Positions 1 through 12,370 of a stretch of DNA of 64,000 nt are shown here, piece by piece (positions within the stretch are counted from its first letter, which is position 1; each line of letters begins with the position of its first letter). Both the position numbers and the translations under genes were made by a program. The notes beneath the pieces were generated by a model. It did no database searches and was not told where the DNA came from. It was given only the letters and a program-made list of their open reading frames with translations. The stretch spans positions 7,626,001 through 7,690,000 of the forward strand of contig JBHGNT010000020.1 in the NCBI GenBank assembly GCA_043228905.1, read 5' to 3'. Source of the DNA: Azolla caroliniana (lineage: Eukaryota; Polypodiophyta).

Positions 1-271
1 TTCAAATCCCGGAAACACGAGAAAACTTCGCTTTTCTTCTTGATTAGATAGATCCAAGTGTGCCAGGTGAGATTGTCAATGAAGGAGATGAAATACCGAC
101 TCCCACTGATGCTCATGTTCTGTGTAGGTCCCCACACATTCGAATGGATGAGATCAAGCTGGTTTTGACTTCGATTCTTCTCATTGGGGAACGAAAGCCT
201 ATGCTGCTTCCTGGGCTAGCAAGCTTCACATATTTGGCATTTCCGACCACTGAACTTCGGCTGTCTGGAAA

Positions 272-613
272 CTACTGTTCCGACTGCAACTCCTGAAACT
301 TCTGGAAATTGATGTGGCCGATTCGCATGTGCCACAGGTCGATGTCTGACTCGACCTTCTGCCCTTTCGTGAACATAGTGGTGCCAACATCATTTATTTC
401 GAGGATAAACATCCTCTCGTCTTTGCACCCTTGTGCGATGACTTTGCCCTCCTCTTCGGTGAAACACCCGAGGTGCGTAAACAGCACTTGCATCCCATGG
501 TCGACGATTTGCCCAACCGACACTAGGTTATTTGTGATTGTCGAGACGTGAAGCACGTTCATAAGCTTTCCTTTTTGTCTGACATGACTTAAGGGAACTT
601 CTCCAACATGCAC
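272..613 (-). pseudogene. copia gag-pre-integrase fragment
   Basis: A 113-residue open stretch resembles the part of copia polyproteins that runs from the end of protease into gag-pre-integrase. It has the typical L..V..I..NL.SVGQ..D.G block followed by a DLWH.R.GH motif (WHMRIGHINFQKFQEL). The H of that motif belongs to the HHCC integrase N-terminus. The frame starts in mid-polyprotein and no integrase core follows before the window edge. Confidence 0.75.
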
Positions 614-714
614 GATCGGGTGAGGAGTGCCATCTCCGCGTGGTTCTCCTCTACTAGGAGCATCGACTGTAAGTCAAAAAACGAGGGTGTATTCTCCCTT
701 GTACAAACCGTCGT

Positions 715-1195
715 CTAGAATGCTTGGAACTTGGACGCCAGGCCCCCGAGACATACCTTCACCATCTCATCTTCCTTGATGGTCACGTTGATAGACGCAA
801 GTGAGTTGCACATGTCTTTGATCCAAGCTGTATAGTCGGTCACCGACATGTCCTTCTGTCGGACATTGATCAACTCTTGTCGTAGTTGCAGCCTTCGGGC
901 CGTGGTGCTTGCGGCGAAGACCTTCTTCAGGTTTCCCCAAGCTTCCTTCGGCGTCTTGGCGTGTCGGATATGGCTCAACAATTGATCACTGACACTAGAC
1001 ACAAAGCAGTACATAACTCTGCTTGCCGCTTGTTCCCAAGTCGGGAAGTCCCTTTGTGCCGCATCAGGTGTCGTATCGTTAGCTCCATCGAACATAACTC
1101 CAGTAACCGTGCTCGAGCAAGTATTGGTGCATCTTGTATGACCACGATGCATAGTTGGATCTGTCGAGCTTCTTCGTCGGGAGCAAGCTAGCCAT
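715..1195 (-). pseudogene. copia gag (UBN2-type) with frameshift
   Basis: The frame starts at an ATG at 1195 (MASLLPTKKLDRSNYASW) and encodes a copia gag of the UBN2 type: a RSNYASWSYKM entry motif, then TWEQAASRVMYC, then a helix-rich block that includes PKEAWGNLKKVF. A one-base shift near 1120, relative to the related gag at 49893-50243, breaks the first 40 residues from the rest. The protein would form virus-like particles in an intact element. This copy ends where similarity breaks off near 715. Confidence 0.75.
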
Positions 1196-1287
1196 TCATC
1201 GGTCCATTCTGTCCTTTATGTTCTTACCGGGTGTTTGGGTTTGTCTTCGGAAATCGCTCGTTGGCTGCAGAGGTTCTCAACCCTCGC

Positions 1288-1299
1288 GCTCTGATACCA
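1288..1299 (-). other. primer-binding site (tRNA-iMet)
   Basis: The minus strand reads TGGTATCAGAGC, the standard plant copia site complementary to the 3' end of initiator tRNA-Met. It sits directly against the inner end of the LTR that starts at 1300. Confidence 0.9.
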
Positions 1300-1395
1300 T
1301 GTAAAAGAATACGATTGCGGAAGCTAAGACAAAACCGGCTCGTCCGGATAGCTAAAGAATATAGACACATGTTTAATGGAAACCTTACACGGGAA
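1300..1395 (-). mobile_element. truncated copia LTR (D-type)
   Basis: About 95 bp match the inner (3') end of the D-family LTR seen at 46847-47303 and 50340-50776. The match stops abruptly near 1395, where an unrelated plus-strand copia tail begins. The junction is a truncation or recombination point, not a normal LTR edge. Confidence 0.75.
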
Positions 1396-1677
1396 AGACA
1401 CGAAGTATATCGAGGTGCACTATCACTTTATCCGAGAGCGTGTTCAGGTTGGAGATGTCAACCTTCAACATATCAACACAAATCTTCAGACAACCGACAT
1501 CTTCACCAAAGCCCTAGGAGCCGACAAGCTTCGACAATTCATGTTAGACCTTGGATTGGCGATCCCTGACTGGCAAGCTTGAGGAGGAGTACAAATGAGA
1601 ATTGGATACCAAACCGGATACCAGCCGACGAGGACATCAACCGAAAGGAACCGGCCCGAGTTGAGCTTGAGGGGGTG
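1396..1677 (+). pseudogene. copia RNase H C-terminus plus polypurine tract
   Basis: About 60 residues match the last part of copia RNase H: IEVHYHFIRERV, then TTDIFTKALGADKLRQF. The stop codon lies at 1580-1582. It is followed by ~95 bp of spacer and a purine-rich tract (TTGAGCTTGAGGGGGTG) immediately before the LTR at 1678. Everything upstream of this tail is lost. The orientation is opposite to fragment I. Confidence 0.8.
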
Positions 1678-2061
1678 TGTTGCGAACCAAGCTCAACCTA
1701 GACTAGTGTGTGAACACACCTTTGAGAATCTATGAGCACTCAACAGTCAAAAGTCACCACTACTCTCTACACATTAACTATGTGTTATAGAATCATATTC
1801 TATGACACATAACTAATGAGTTTCCACATTCCCCATGACTGATGAGTTTCAGTAGTGAATGAAGAGAGAGGGTGACTATATAAAGCACCCTCCTCCTAAT
1901 TTGCAACTGTTGGTTAATCTCCTTTGTAATATAAATCTTCTTGAGTATTCTATTTTCCAATCTACCTTGTGTCTCTCTTCTCTTCTCTCCTCTCCCCTTC
2001 TCTAACACACACACACATCTCTTCCACTGCACAAAATCATATATGATTCTTTACACTAACA
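1678..2061 (+). mobile_element. copia 3' LTR (family J)
   Basis: This 384-bp LTR starts TGTTGCG and ends CTAACA. It follows a polypurine tract and contains a TATATAAA box near 1878. With 1396-1677 it is the remaining 3' end of a plus-strand copia element. No matching 5' LTR is in the window. Confidence 0.7.
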
Positions 2062-2648
2062 ATAAGCAATGATCCTCCAAACTCTCATTGTATATACGGC
2101 CAAATCTGGATGTTAAGGATTAGTTGGGACTTTGGGTTGGAACAAACTATGGTGGCATCCCTTCCGGGACTAGGACTGGTCCCCTAGTGATAGAGCCAAG
2201 TTAGAAATCAACACACACTTTATCTGAATAATGATCCGAGGGTGTGAATTTCATAAGGCGGATTATCGAAGCTATCTTTGCACCATGTGTTGCCGTGATT
2301 CCCTCACTTTGCCCTATTTAAAGATTTGGTTGCAAATAGGGAGGTGGATGTAACCCAGAGAGAGGCTCTCAATAGGGAGGGAATTTGTGGGGGAAACATG
2401 TATGTACGTACATATATATATATATATATATATACATATATACATATGCAGTTCTCAGAATTGATAAAAGTGGCCATTTTCTTAAAACAAAACCAAGGAA
2501 TTGATTTTAACATTAACTATATTATGTATTATGACATATGTACATATACATTATACATATATAAATAAAAAAAGGAAAACAAAATATATAAATACATAAA
2601 TGAAACTAATAATGTTAATAACAAAACAAAATTTGTGAGCACAGACAA

Positions 2649-2685
<37 letters not shown>
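2062..2685. repeat. spacer with (TA)n and (AG)n microsatellites
   Basis: No gene is visible between the LTR and the leader of the RBM25-like gene. The stretch contains a TA-alternating run at about 2410-2446 and an AG run at about 2652-2686 that leads into the telo-box repeats. The AG run may be part of the RBM25 promoter or 5' leader. Confidence 0.6.
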
Positions 2686-2692
<7 letters not shown>

Positions 2693-2832
2693 CTAACCAC
2701 GGCTCCCTCGCCAAGAGACAGAGACAGAAACAGAGACAGAGATAACCCTAACTACGGGCGCTCCCTCCCCAAAAGAGAGACAGAGACAGAGAGACAGAGA
2801 TAACCCTAAACCACGGCTCCCTCGCCAAGATC
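2686..2832 (+). promoter_or_regulatory. three tandem telo-box/GA modules in the RBM25 leader
   Basis: Three copies of a ~55-60 bp unit each carry AACCCTAA (around 2689, 2744 and 2803), then a CTCCCTCGCCAAGA-like block, separated by GAGACA-rich sequence. AACCCTAA is the core of the plant telo-box, common near the transcription start of translation and RNA-processing genes. The array is ~420 bp upstream of the RBM25 ATG, in the likely core promoter or 5' UTR. Confidence 0.65.
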
Positions 2833-3254
2833 CCTGTCGCAAATACTAAAGAAAGAAAGAACGAAAGAAAGCCCACAGTGTTTCTTCCTCGCCGATCTGT
2901 CCCTTCTCTCGCGGAGGTTCGTGGAATCTAAAGACTTGTCGCAGGTTCTTCGTCCTCGGACTTTGTCGAGTTCAGCGAGGGGCTGGAGAGAATTAAAATG
3001 GTGTATTTGGAAGGTAAAGTGTGTTGATTAGGGTTCCCATCGTCTTGAGCGATTTGTGGGAGGCAAAGTGGCTCGTTTTGTGGTGGTCTCTTTCTTGTTC
3101 TCCGTTGATCAATCTGTGGTATTGTAGGGTTTCTATGCGAAGAACAACATTGGTAGCTGTAACTAAATGGTGTTTTAAGGTTTGAAAGAATTTTTTTTGT
3201 ATTGGATCGATCAATCATTCTTCATTTGCACAAGGAGGAGGAGGGTTTCCAAGC

Positions 3255-6200
3255 ATGTCGTTTGGAGGTGTAGCACTACCTGCACAATCATCATCACCAT
3301 CGCCATCATCAACATCATCATCATCATCATCATTATCATCATCATCATCATCATCATCATCAGGAGTAGTGGTAGGAGGAGGAATGGAGGAGAGGGCACC
3401 TCCTTTTGCCCCGGCCAATCCTCTGTCTACACCTGCCCCACCTGTGCCGCCTCCAAATTTCTCCTCAAATTTCACCTTTCAAGGGGGACCGCCGCCTCCA
3501 CCACCCATTCCTCGACCCTTTGGGGCTGCTCCTTCTTCCAACTTCTCTTTCCCAGGCCCTTCTCCTTCTCCTTCACAAGCTCCTGCTAGATTACCATATA
3601 TATCTCAACCGGCATTTTCTTTTCATCAGAATTCCACCCCTGGCCAAATCCATGGAAGAGCCCCAACTCCCCAGTTGCCTATTTCGGGAGCACAACCAAC
3701 CACTTTGCAAAATGGACCTCAAGTAGTGAATCAAGCATCCTCGCAACCTCCTCTATCTATGGAAGTTTCTTTGGGTAGCGCTACCACGACCACCACTCCA
3801 ACGAGCTCATCACTAGTTCAAGTTTCCTCATCCATTTCCGGACCTTCTTCGAATACCGCTTCACCTGTAGTAGTTTCAGGTGCCGGATCATCCACAGTGA
3901 CTGCAGCAGAGGAGTCTCAACCTCTGGCACAAGGATTTCCTTCTCCTACAGTTTCACACTTGCGTCCATCAACAGCCCCACCAATGCAACCGCTGCCACA
4001 AGGGCAACAAATAGCATTGGTTCCTGGTGTTGCGACATCTGCAGTAGGCGGTGGATTGATATCAGCAAGACCACTGGGTCCTCTTCCAACACCCCAATAT
4101 CGAGCTCCTTTCACTGCCAATCCTGCTGTATCAATGATACCTCCTGGAGGTGGGTTTCTTCATTTCTCTTTTATGTTTATTTGTAGTCTTTAGAATATTA
4201 CAGATGGATGACCCAAGAAAAATATAGAGTGTGAGGGAGAGTCTATGCTGTATGGTAGTTAAAAGAGTAGGGTGTGCAATAGGGTGACAGGATGTTGTCT
4301 CGTATATACAGCAGTGTTTCACATGATACGCCTTAATTTGGTGAGGATGGAAAAAGAGTTGCTGATTCCGATATAGAGGGCATCCAGCATTTTATTATGT
4401 GGTATGGACTGATTTCCTAAATCTAATGAACCGTTTGTCCTTCCCATTGCATCAACATCTATGATCATGTTTAATATCACTTTAGTAGCATGTTTAGCAT
4501 ATGGAAATAGCTGCCTTCACTGCCTTTTTATTTATTTTTAATCATATCCAATGCTGTTCTACCATAGAAATGTGTGGATTGTATCTGTGCTCTAACATTG
4601 ATATGCTAAACTAAATGGTAATCTGTTCTTTAACGTCGATACCACAAAGATGAACGGTAAATCTTTTTAGGATGGGACTCACCATTCTATGTTTGCAGAG
4701 GTAACTTATGTAGTTGATATTCATTTTGACCTTGATAATTTTTTGTGATTCATTGTAGCTTTCTTGTATATTCAAACACCAACATTCACTGAAACTTTAG
4801 AATTCATTATAGCCAGTCAAAAGTAATTTATCACAATCCAAGTAAGCAGTTATATATGTCTTAATTACATAAGGGCATCCTCATTATGGTACCAAGTTCA
4901 TCAATATATGTCTAGAATATTGACGCATGCAATAAATTCATAGATTTTGTATGAAGCTGGCTGATATAATGCTGATGAATTAGCTGCCTAACCATTGTGA
5001 CCATATCTAGTGTCTATTATGTACACAAAATGTCATTGATGATTTTTTGTCAATAGTTTGGCATATCTCTCCATATCCATCAAATTGGAGTTGGAGTTAG
5101 TGCGTAGTGTATGGTATATATTATGTGTTATTAATAATTATGAGTATTCTACAATCCTGAGGAGTTGGGAAAAACACCCTTTGAGTGAGCCTGTTGTATG
5201 CTGCGAGATTTGGAATTTGGTGAGATTTCTGCGCCAGGCAGCTCTTATACTTATAACACTTATCATCAATGGAAAATGCTATCAATGGAGCTGCTGAACT
5301 ATATGGTCTTCTAGGCGGGGTCTGTTAGTGAGATTAATACGGTAGATATTTTCCATTATTGACAAGCGCAAACAGCCTATTAATGATAGTGGCCATCCAG
5401 TGCAATCTCTTTCTTGCAGAGAGTCAAAACTTTCCCAGAGTAAAAAATAGCTTTCTAGCCGTATGATCTAGCCTAGTGTTGGCCTTGACGTTTAATATTT
5501 TTCTGAATTTCAGATTTGAGGGTCAGCATTTCACATCTATTTCTTCCACGCCATCAGAGGACCCATGGCCCCTACTCTCTAGTGTGGGTAAACAACTTTT
5601 AATTGGCATTTTTTGTATGTATTGTGTCTCTCCTCTCTATTTCCTTTCTTGTATGATTATGAGTTTAAATTTATAATGACAAAGAATGAAGAGCTTAACT
5701 TGCTTCTGCCAGTTTGGCATAGCATTGGGCTACAACAGGTTGATTGCTGTTGTATCTACTCAATTCTAGGCCGTGTTTGACTTGTTAGGATCAGTTTTCC
5801 TTTCGCTTGTGCATACGCAACACGTCTTGATACGTTAAGGTGAGCAATATTGTCTTAAGGTTTTCAGTATCAGAGTGTGACCTCCTTGGTGCTCACTTTC
5901 TATGAATGCATTTCAAATGTGGTGGGGAGAAAGGTTTTCATAATGTTTATTTTGTTTTGCAATGATGTTTATTGTTCTTCTATATATTTTAATAGTTTCT
6001 TGATAAAAAATATTTATATGTTCTCCTTATGCAAGATTCTAACTTCATATTGGATTCAGTTCTTGGCTCAGCACCTGCAGGCATGGCTCCTCGGTTCCCT
6101 GGAGCACCGTTTGTACCAATGATTAGGCCACCGACTTTTCCTCCTCGGGTACCAAATCCTCTTGTTCGAGCACCTCTGGGACCGTTGATGCGTCCAGGTG

Positions 6201-9200
6201 CTGTTCTGCGTCCGATCATGCCTGAGAAGCCACAAACCCTTGTATATGTCGGAAAAATTGCCCCTACAGTGGATGATGACTTTCTGAAATTAGTTCTGGA
6301 GGTAGGAATCCTCGAAGTTGTCTGTTGATATGCTATTTTCATTTCAAAGATGTCAGTATTACTTTCTTGGGCAAAATTATTTATCTTTAGGATTAATTGA
6401 TATTCTTATTTATAAGGAAAAATGAATTATTTGTTGTAAAAAATTTATCATTTATTGGGACAAAATAAACCAATGAAACACACACAAAGTACATTCAATT
6501 TTAATTTCTACCAATTAATTAATTTTTAATAATTAAGGAGCCGCAAATTAATGAAGCATAGAAAATCAACTAACTAGTAATTCAGCATTAATTGATGATA
6601 CTTAAAAGATGCCATGGAGGTAAATATTATAAAGTACCCTGGATGCTTTTCTATGTTTAAAACATGTCGGAGCATCCTTTCAAATGTTTAGCACATTAGA
6701 CTTGCGGTTCTGATTTCCCCCTGATGTGTATCTACGAAATTTGACCTTTTCAGCTTTGTGGACCCATCAAAAGCTGGAAGCGGGCGCAGGAACCTACGGT
6801 TGGAAGCTTTGGCTTCTGTGAATTTGAATCAGCAGAGGGAGTTCTTCGAGCTTTGCGGCTACTCAATGGGTTGAGCTTGGAAGGTCGAGAACTTAAGGTT
6901 GTTAAAAGGAGCATTTGGGCAAATGGGTTTGTTGTTTAGGGCAAAACATCAAAGTACCCTTGATTTTTTTGATAGTTATTAAAGTACCTTCAAGTCTTTA
7001 AAATTACCAGAATACCCTTCTGTGGTAAATCTGGTTTTACCACTGGAGAGGGGTTTTCTGATATCTTAAGATTAGGGATTCTGGTAAATAGCCCAAAAAC
7101 TAGGCCTATTGTGGTGTTTATACCGTTTTAACCATGTTTGGTATGCTACGTGTTTTTGGGTTGTGATAATGCAGCTTACGGTCACGCAAGCTGCACGGGA
7201 GTATTTGGATCGGTATGTGCAGAAAAAGAAGGAAAGAGAGCAGCAATTAAAGCAAACTGCAAATAAACAGACCGAGGTTGAGACTGCCCCGGGTGTAGAA
7301 GCCCCAGAACCTGTTAAGCAACCTGTTATAGATGCGCCAATAGAAGAGAAATCTGTTGAAGAGCCAGGCTCGGATGATAAGACATTTGGTATAGTCAGCA
7401 ATGAAGACAAAGAAGCAGATGAGGTGGCACAAAAGAAGCTTACAATCTTACTGGAAGAAAGGTATTTTTCTGCTTTAGGTATACAAATGTGATGATCACA
7501 TTCAAAAGGTTTATGAATAATAAGGGGTAGAAATATTTGAAGAACTTTTGAAAGTTATCGTTTTTCATATGCTAAAACTTCTAGATTGATTGATTCAGGG
7601 CTAAGGAGATGCCCTTACCTCCGCCACCACCATTGCCTAGTGTATCAGATACCGCTGGTAAGAGTGCTTCCATGTCTGATACACCAGCAAAATCTCGAGA
7701 TGGTGATTCTGTTGCAGATGGAGGGAAAACTGGTAATTTAACTTAACTTTTAAAGCGAGTTGTAGGAGTGAGTTTTGGTAAGAAATCCTCTTATATTCTG
7801 AACGATATTCTTAAACGTAAGTGATTCTGTGGCTTTCAGATGAACCAGATGGAACCAATGAGGAGGAGACCAGTGAAAACAAGGGGAACTCTGAACTTGA
7901 TAAGCCAGAAATAAGCTCATCTGATCGAGGAAGACGATCGGATCGGGAGAGGGAGAGGGATAGAGAACGAGATAGAGAGAGAGATAGAGATAGAGGCAGG
8001 GATAAGGAGAGCAGAGATAGGGATAGAGAAAGAGACAAGGAGAGGGAGCGGAAAAGGGAAAAGGACTGGGAAATTGAGCAAATGGAAAGAGAAAGAGAGA
8101 GAAGTCGTGCTCGACGTGAAAGAGATAGAGAGATGAGGCTACGAGATGCTGAGCGCTTGTATGAGGATTATGAAAAGTCATGGGAGGAGAGAGAGAAGGA
8201 AAAAGAGCGCATAAGGAATGTGGATAGAGAGAAAGAGAAGGAACGAGAGAAACAGAGGTGGAAATTGATCAAAGAACAAGAGGAAGAGAGTGATGATGAA
8301 GGATGGAAGAAAAGTAGACGAAGAGATGCATATGGTGAGCGCAAGAGAATACAAAGAGAGAGGGAGGATGATGAGAAGGATAGATTGAAAGAAGAGGAGG
8401 AGATTGTAGAAGCTAAGAGAAGGAAGCTGAAAGAGGATTACGAAGAGCAAGTGAAGAAGAGACTTGCTGAAATGGCTGAGATAGAAGCTGCGGAGGCTGC
8501 CACTGAGGCAGAGGCAATGGACACTGTTGAAGAAAATAACATAGAGCCCAAGGCAATAGAGAATGTGGAAGAAGACAATCAAAATGAAAACTTAAAATCG
8601 AATCATTTTCCTAGTCTTGATGGTATGATTTTTTATATTGGCATTTAGTCGTGTTTCGAAGAAGTGATAGTTGTATGCCTCAATGCTTGATGAAACATCT
8701 GAATTATTCACAGTTGTAATGATCCAATGCTTAGAGCTAGCTGCTGTGTAGTAGCATTATGAAAGAAAAATGCTTGAGTTTCACACACCATAAATTAGAA
8801 TATGGTAGGCAAATTTGGATTAAAAATGCAAAGTTTTTCTCAAGTTTTATTGTTTAATGGTACCAAAAACCTTTAATGAATATAGGATTGACATACTCAG
8901 AAATTTGGTAACCATCGAGAGCATAAAGCTTCAAAATTTACTGATAGCAATATGAAAGAAATATACTAAAGTGTTGTAAGTTTTTAGTCTCGTATACCAT
9001 AAATTTAGGGTGTGAAAGAGCAAACTGGATATATATATGTTAGGATACTGAAATTTGACCAGATGTTCAAATTCTTTAATATTTGGCAAACATCCTAGTA
9101 TAATGAATTTAATAGCTCTAAAAAGTATAAAGCTGTACAAAATGAGAGTGTTTTGAATAGATTAAAAAAATCTACATTAAATCTATTAAAAGAATGTAGA

Positions 9201-10508
9201 GGATATAAAGCTTGCTCTTACACACATCTGTGTTTTCTGGATTTTCTAAGATAGGGAGAAAAATGTGGCTATGGACGGTAATACAGCTACTCATGTAGAG
9301 GCAGGTGCTGTTCCTATGAACATGGATGTAGATGAGAAACCAAACACAGGTTCAGGTACAAAGAAACTAGGGTTTGGTCTAATGGGAGCTGGGAAGAGAG
9401 CTGCAGTTCCCTCTCTTTTCAACAAAGAAGATGAAGAAGATATACCAAAAGATCGTGGATTAAGACAACTGGTACCAATTGAATATACCCCTGAAGAGAT
9501 GCAAGCAGTATCCAAATCCTCCACCACTGCAGGCCTCCCTCCAAATTTAGCAGCAGCTGCCGAATTTGCCAAAAGTTTGTCAACATTGGCAACCACGTCC
9601 TCTAAGGAGGAGCCCGAGTCGGATAGAGATAGAGGAAGAGTTAGGCATGGTGAGAAGGCTAAGGAGAGGAGCCAACGGGAAGAAGATAGAAGCAAGGACA
9701 GAGGAAGAGATGATGATAGAGAGAAAGGGAAGTATCGGCATTTAGAGGGTGGTCGTGAAAAGGAGCAGAGCGGTCCGGCTAAGCTCGATGCTAAACAATT
9801 AATTGACACCATACCGAAGACAAAAGAGGAGCTTTTTGCTTATAAGATAGACTGGAAAATATACGATCAGGTACGTGTTGTCTGCCCCCTTTCTGTCCCT
9901 CTCCCTTCTCTGTAACTTCTGCTCTAATAATGCGCTTTTTCTTTTCATTTGTTTTAACACCAGATTTCTGTGCTAGTTTTTTGCTCATGAATGTTGTTTT
10001 TCTGTTTTTTAAAGCATGGAATTTCCACAGTATTTTTTGTTCTAATTTGCTTTTGTACTTCCTCTTCAATTCAAAAACTTTTTGATATTTTGCCTAAGTT
10101 CATTTTCTTTAAACTCACAAAATTTCCCTTGCTTGCTAAGTTTGCTGATTTCGTTTTTATTTTTAGTTCCCATGATTCTTTTGCTTAAGAATTCATTTTT
10201 CTGATGTTTGTTTTTCTTTCCTTACTAAAAACGGTTATTTGTATATTTATACACAGCATGAACTTCATGAAAGGATGAAACCATGGATCCAAAAGAAGAT
10301 CACTGAATTCCTTGGGGAGGAAGAGAATACATTGGTTGAGTTCATTGTGTCAAACACTAGGAAACATGCCAGTGCTGCCAGTATGCTCGACCTTCTCACA
10401 AAAATCCTAGATGATGAAGCCGAGATGTTTGTAATGAAAATGTGGCGAATGCTAATTTTTGAGATAAAAAAAGTCGAGATAGGATTGCCTCCCAAGACCA
10501 AAGCCTAA
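3255..10508 (+). CDS. RBM25: RNA-binding protein 25-like splicing factor (RRM + RE/RD + PWI), 8 exons
   Basis: RBM25 proteins are nuclear splicing regulators. I place coding exons at 3255-4149, 6081-6301, 6754-6897, 7175-7461, 7599-7732, 7840-8622, 9251-9870 and 10257-10508. All donors are GT and all acceptors AG; exon 7 uses an AAG acceptor. The phases join into one open frame of 1111 codons, longer than the ~900 residues I recall for the Arabidopsis protein. Residues 1-345 are Pro/Ser-rich with a poly-Ser run from a TCA repeat (3292-3360). The RRM is at about 351-430, with RNP2 LVYVGK and RNP1 GSFGFCEF split over exons 2-3. Exon 6 encodes the RE/RD-rich alternating-charge region. The last ~100 residues form a PWI domain (MKPWIQKKITEFLGEEE). 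The start is the ATG in AAGCATGTCG; exons and motifs appear intact. Confidence 0.93.
4150..6080 (+). other. intron 1 of the RBM25-like gene
   Basis: This is the largest intron (1931 bp), with donor GGAG|GTGGGT and acceptor CCTGCAG|G. It is AT-rich, and I see no coding unit or transposon ends in it. The short open frames inside lack family signatures. Confidence 0.85.
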
Positions 10509-12275
10509 GGTCTACTATGCAACATGATAGTTATGGCTGTGTTTGAACAGGAGAAAATGGTCGGTAGTTCCCTGGCATATTGTATTGAAAAAAGAGACTT
10601 TTTTGCTGATGATGAGCTTTTCAGCCTTGTTCTTTAAAATAATTTCCTTTTTGGCATGAAAAAGACAATACTTTGGTTATAGAAGAGGTGCGGTTCTTAA
10701 TTTAATGCAATGTGTTATTATTATTAGGGTTTTCTCATATATTTTACACTTTTTGAATGACAACTAGAATTGTAACAAATTTAAAATTTTGATGCTGTTT
10801 TTTCATGTTTGGTATCAAGTCAATCAAACATGTGATCCAAACATTCATCTATAGCGTCCTCCATGTTGGTATATTAACATGTGTTACCATTTTAGGTAGC
10901 ATGTTGTCTACGTAAATGGATATTGATATAATGTCTCATGTACTGATGGATAGTTAGGGGTATGTCTCATCTACTGATGGAATGGAAAGAAATTGATGAA
11001 TTAAGAAAGTGAAACCAGATTATTTAACTAACCAGAAGTTCATGAGACAAACGAGTTAAACTGTATTTATTCTTCTGTAAATGTGGATTACATACATGGA
11101 AGTCTGTGAGATGATGAATTTTGGTTGCAAAATGCGTTGGCACATGTTGGTCTTACACGGTTATTTCACATCTCTATGGAATAATGGCCTTGTTATTTTT
11201 TACTAGGGATTATCAATGCCTCTTGTAGTGGCATCATTGCACATTTTGATGTGCATGTTTAAAAGTTGTCATGTTTATGTGTGATGTATTAGTAATAGAC
11301 TAACCAAATGCTCTGTCCATACAAAAACCAGATCCACTAGTAGTGAGGTGGTGGTTCTCAAAGTGGAGCAACATTATCCAACACGATGACCGTTGGGAAA
11401 GTGAGCTCAAGCCATTGTTTTCTAAACCATAGGACTTATTGGTCTAGATATTGTAGCCTAAGGTAAATCATAGAAGATGAATGAGGTGTTAAATATAATC
11501 AATAATCAGCACAAGTTGTAAATCTATCCCCATATGTACTCTTAGAGTGCACATATTGTGATAGCGCCCCAAATGAGGAGCGGCTAGTGTGCAACTCGAC
11601 CACATTGGGTCGATAGGGTGTTAATCTAGGAAATTGTAGATGCGTAGGACACAATGGATTTAGGAAAGAGCGAAATAGGTAATAGGATTGGCTAATCAAG
11701 TCAACTAGAATATTTTGTGGGCAAGTTATGATGTACTTATGTCTTGAAGTATGTGCCATTGACTTCAAGATAAGTACTATCTAGCACTAGCATGTATCTA
11801 GGGAGTTGAGTCATATTAAATGACAAGTCAGTTGACAGAAAAGGAATATCTCCACTACTATCAATTGACTTGCACACTTAATGTTATCATAGAATATAAT
11901 CCACTTTCTTAGACAGTGGTTGGATTGATCATCAATCCCCACTAATTTTGTAGTGAGTTGGTCCAGATCCCATCTAAGCTCTAAGGTGTGAGTGCATGGG
12001 TGAACTACCATTGTGAGCTACTCTCATATGTAATAGAAGTTTTGCGTTCATATATCCATCTATGTGGTTGTAACTCTATATACCTCTAATCGATTCTTAA
12101 TATTTCTAACATGAGGGAGATCTACACACCTTCATGTTGGGCAAACATGTGAGCATGATTAAAGAACATTGTATATTTGACATCAACATCTTTTTGAGTG
12201 TGATTGGATTCAAGCTATACCCTTCATTTTATGATTCCCATTCTTGTGTCAACCATTTCCACACTTTCTATCTTC
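10509..12275. other. RBM25 3' flank and gene-free spacer
   Basis: The stop codon of the RBM25-like gene is followed by AT-rich sequence, the first few hundred bases of which are presumably its 3' UTR. Beyond that I see no coding frame with a recognisable signature, no LTR ends and no RNA gene. Confidence 0.6.
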
Positions 12276-12370
12276 ATTCATGTTACGGGCATGACCATAT
12301 AATATCCCGTAAGAATACTACGGTAAATTCTCACCATGGGATATTATATGGTCATGCCCGTAACAATTCA
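12276..12370. mobile_element. 85-bp foldback element with 28-bp perfect arms and 5-bp TSD
   Basis: The arms 12281-12308 and 12338-12365 are perfect reverse complements over 28 bp, separated by a 29-nt loop. The unit begins TGTTACGGGC and ends GCCCGTAACA, and is flanked on both sides by ATTCA (12276-12280 and 12366-12370). TG...CA ends with a 5-bp duplication are the hallmark of LTR-retrotransposon integration, so this may be a solo LTR of a very small (SMART/TRIM-like) element. A foldback MITE is the alternative. The RNA would fold into a long hairpin. Confidence 0.8.

Larger units (their letters stand above)
1..1302 (-). mobile_element. Ty1/copia fragment I (gag, gag-pre-integrase, PBS)
   Basis: This is the 5' part of a minus-strand copia element, cut by the window edge. 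Reading leftward it has a tRNA-iMet primer-binding site, a gag frame, and then a gag-pre-integrase stretch. It is the same family as copia D (46847-50776): the gag, the PBS and the first ~90 bp of LTR match closely. The zinc-knuckle and protease segment between gag and gag-pre-integrase is missing, so this copy is internally deleted. Confidence 0.85.

Noticed and set aside
3215-3475. Minus-strand frames rich in Asp or Met opposite the RBM25 start
   Set aside because: They are shadows of the TCA repeat and of RBM25 exon 1.
7750-8582. Long minus-strand frames opposite RBM25 exon 6
   Set aside because: They mirror the RE/RD codon repeat and have no domain of their own.
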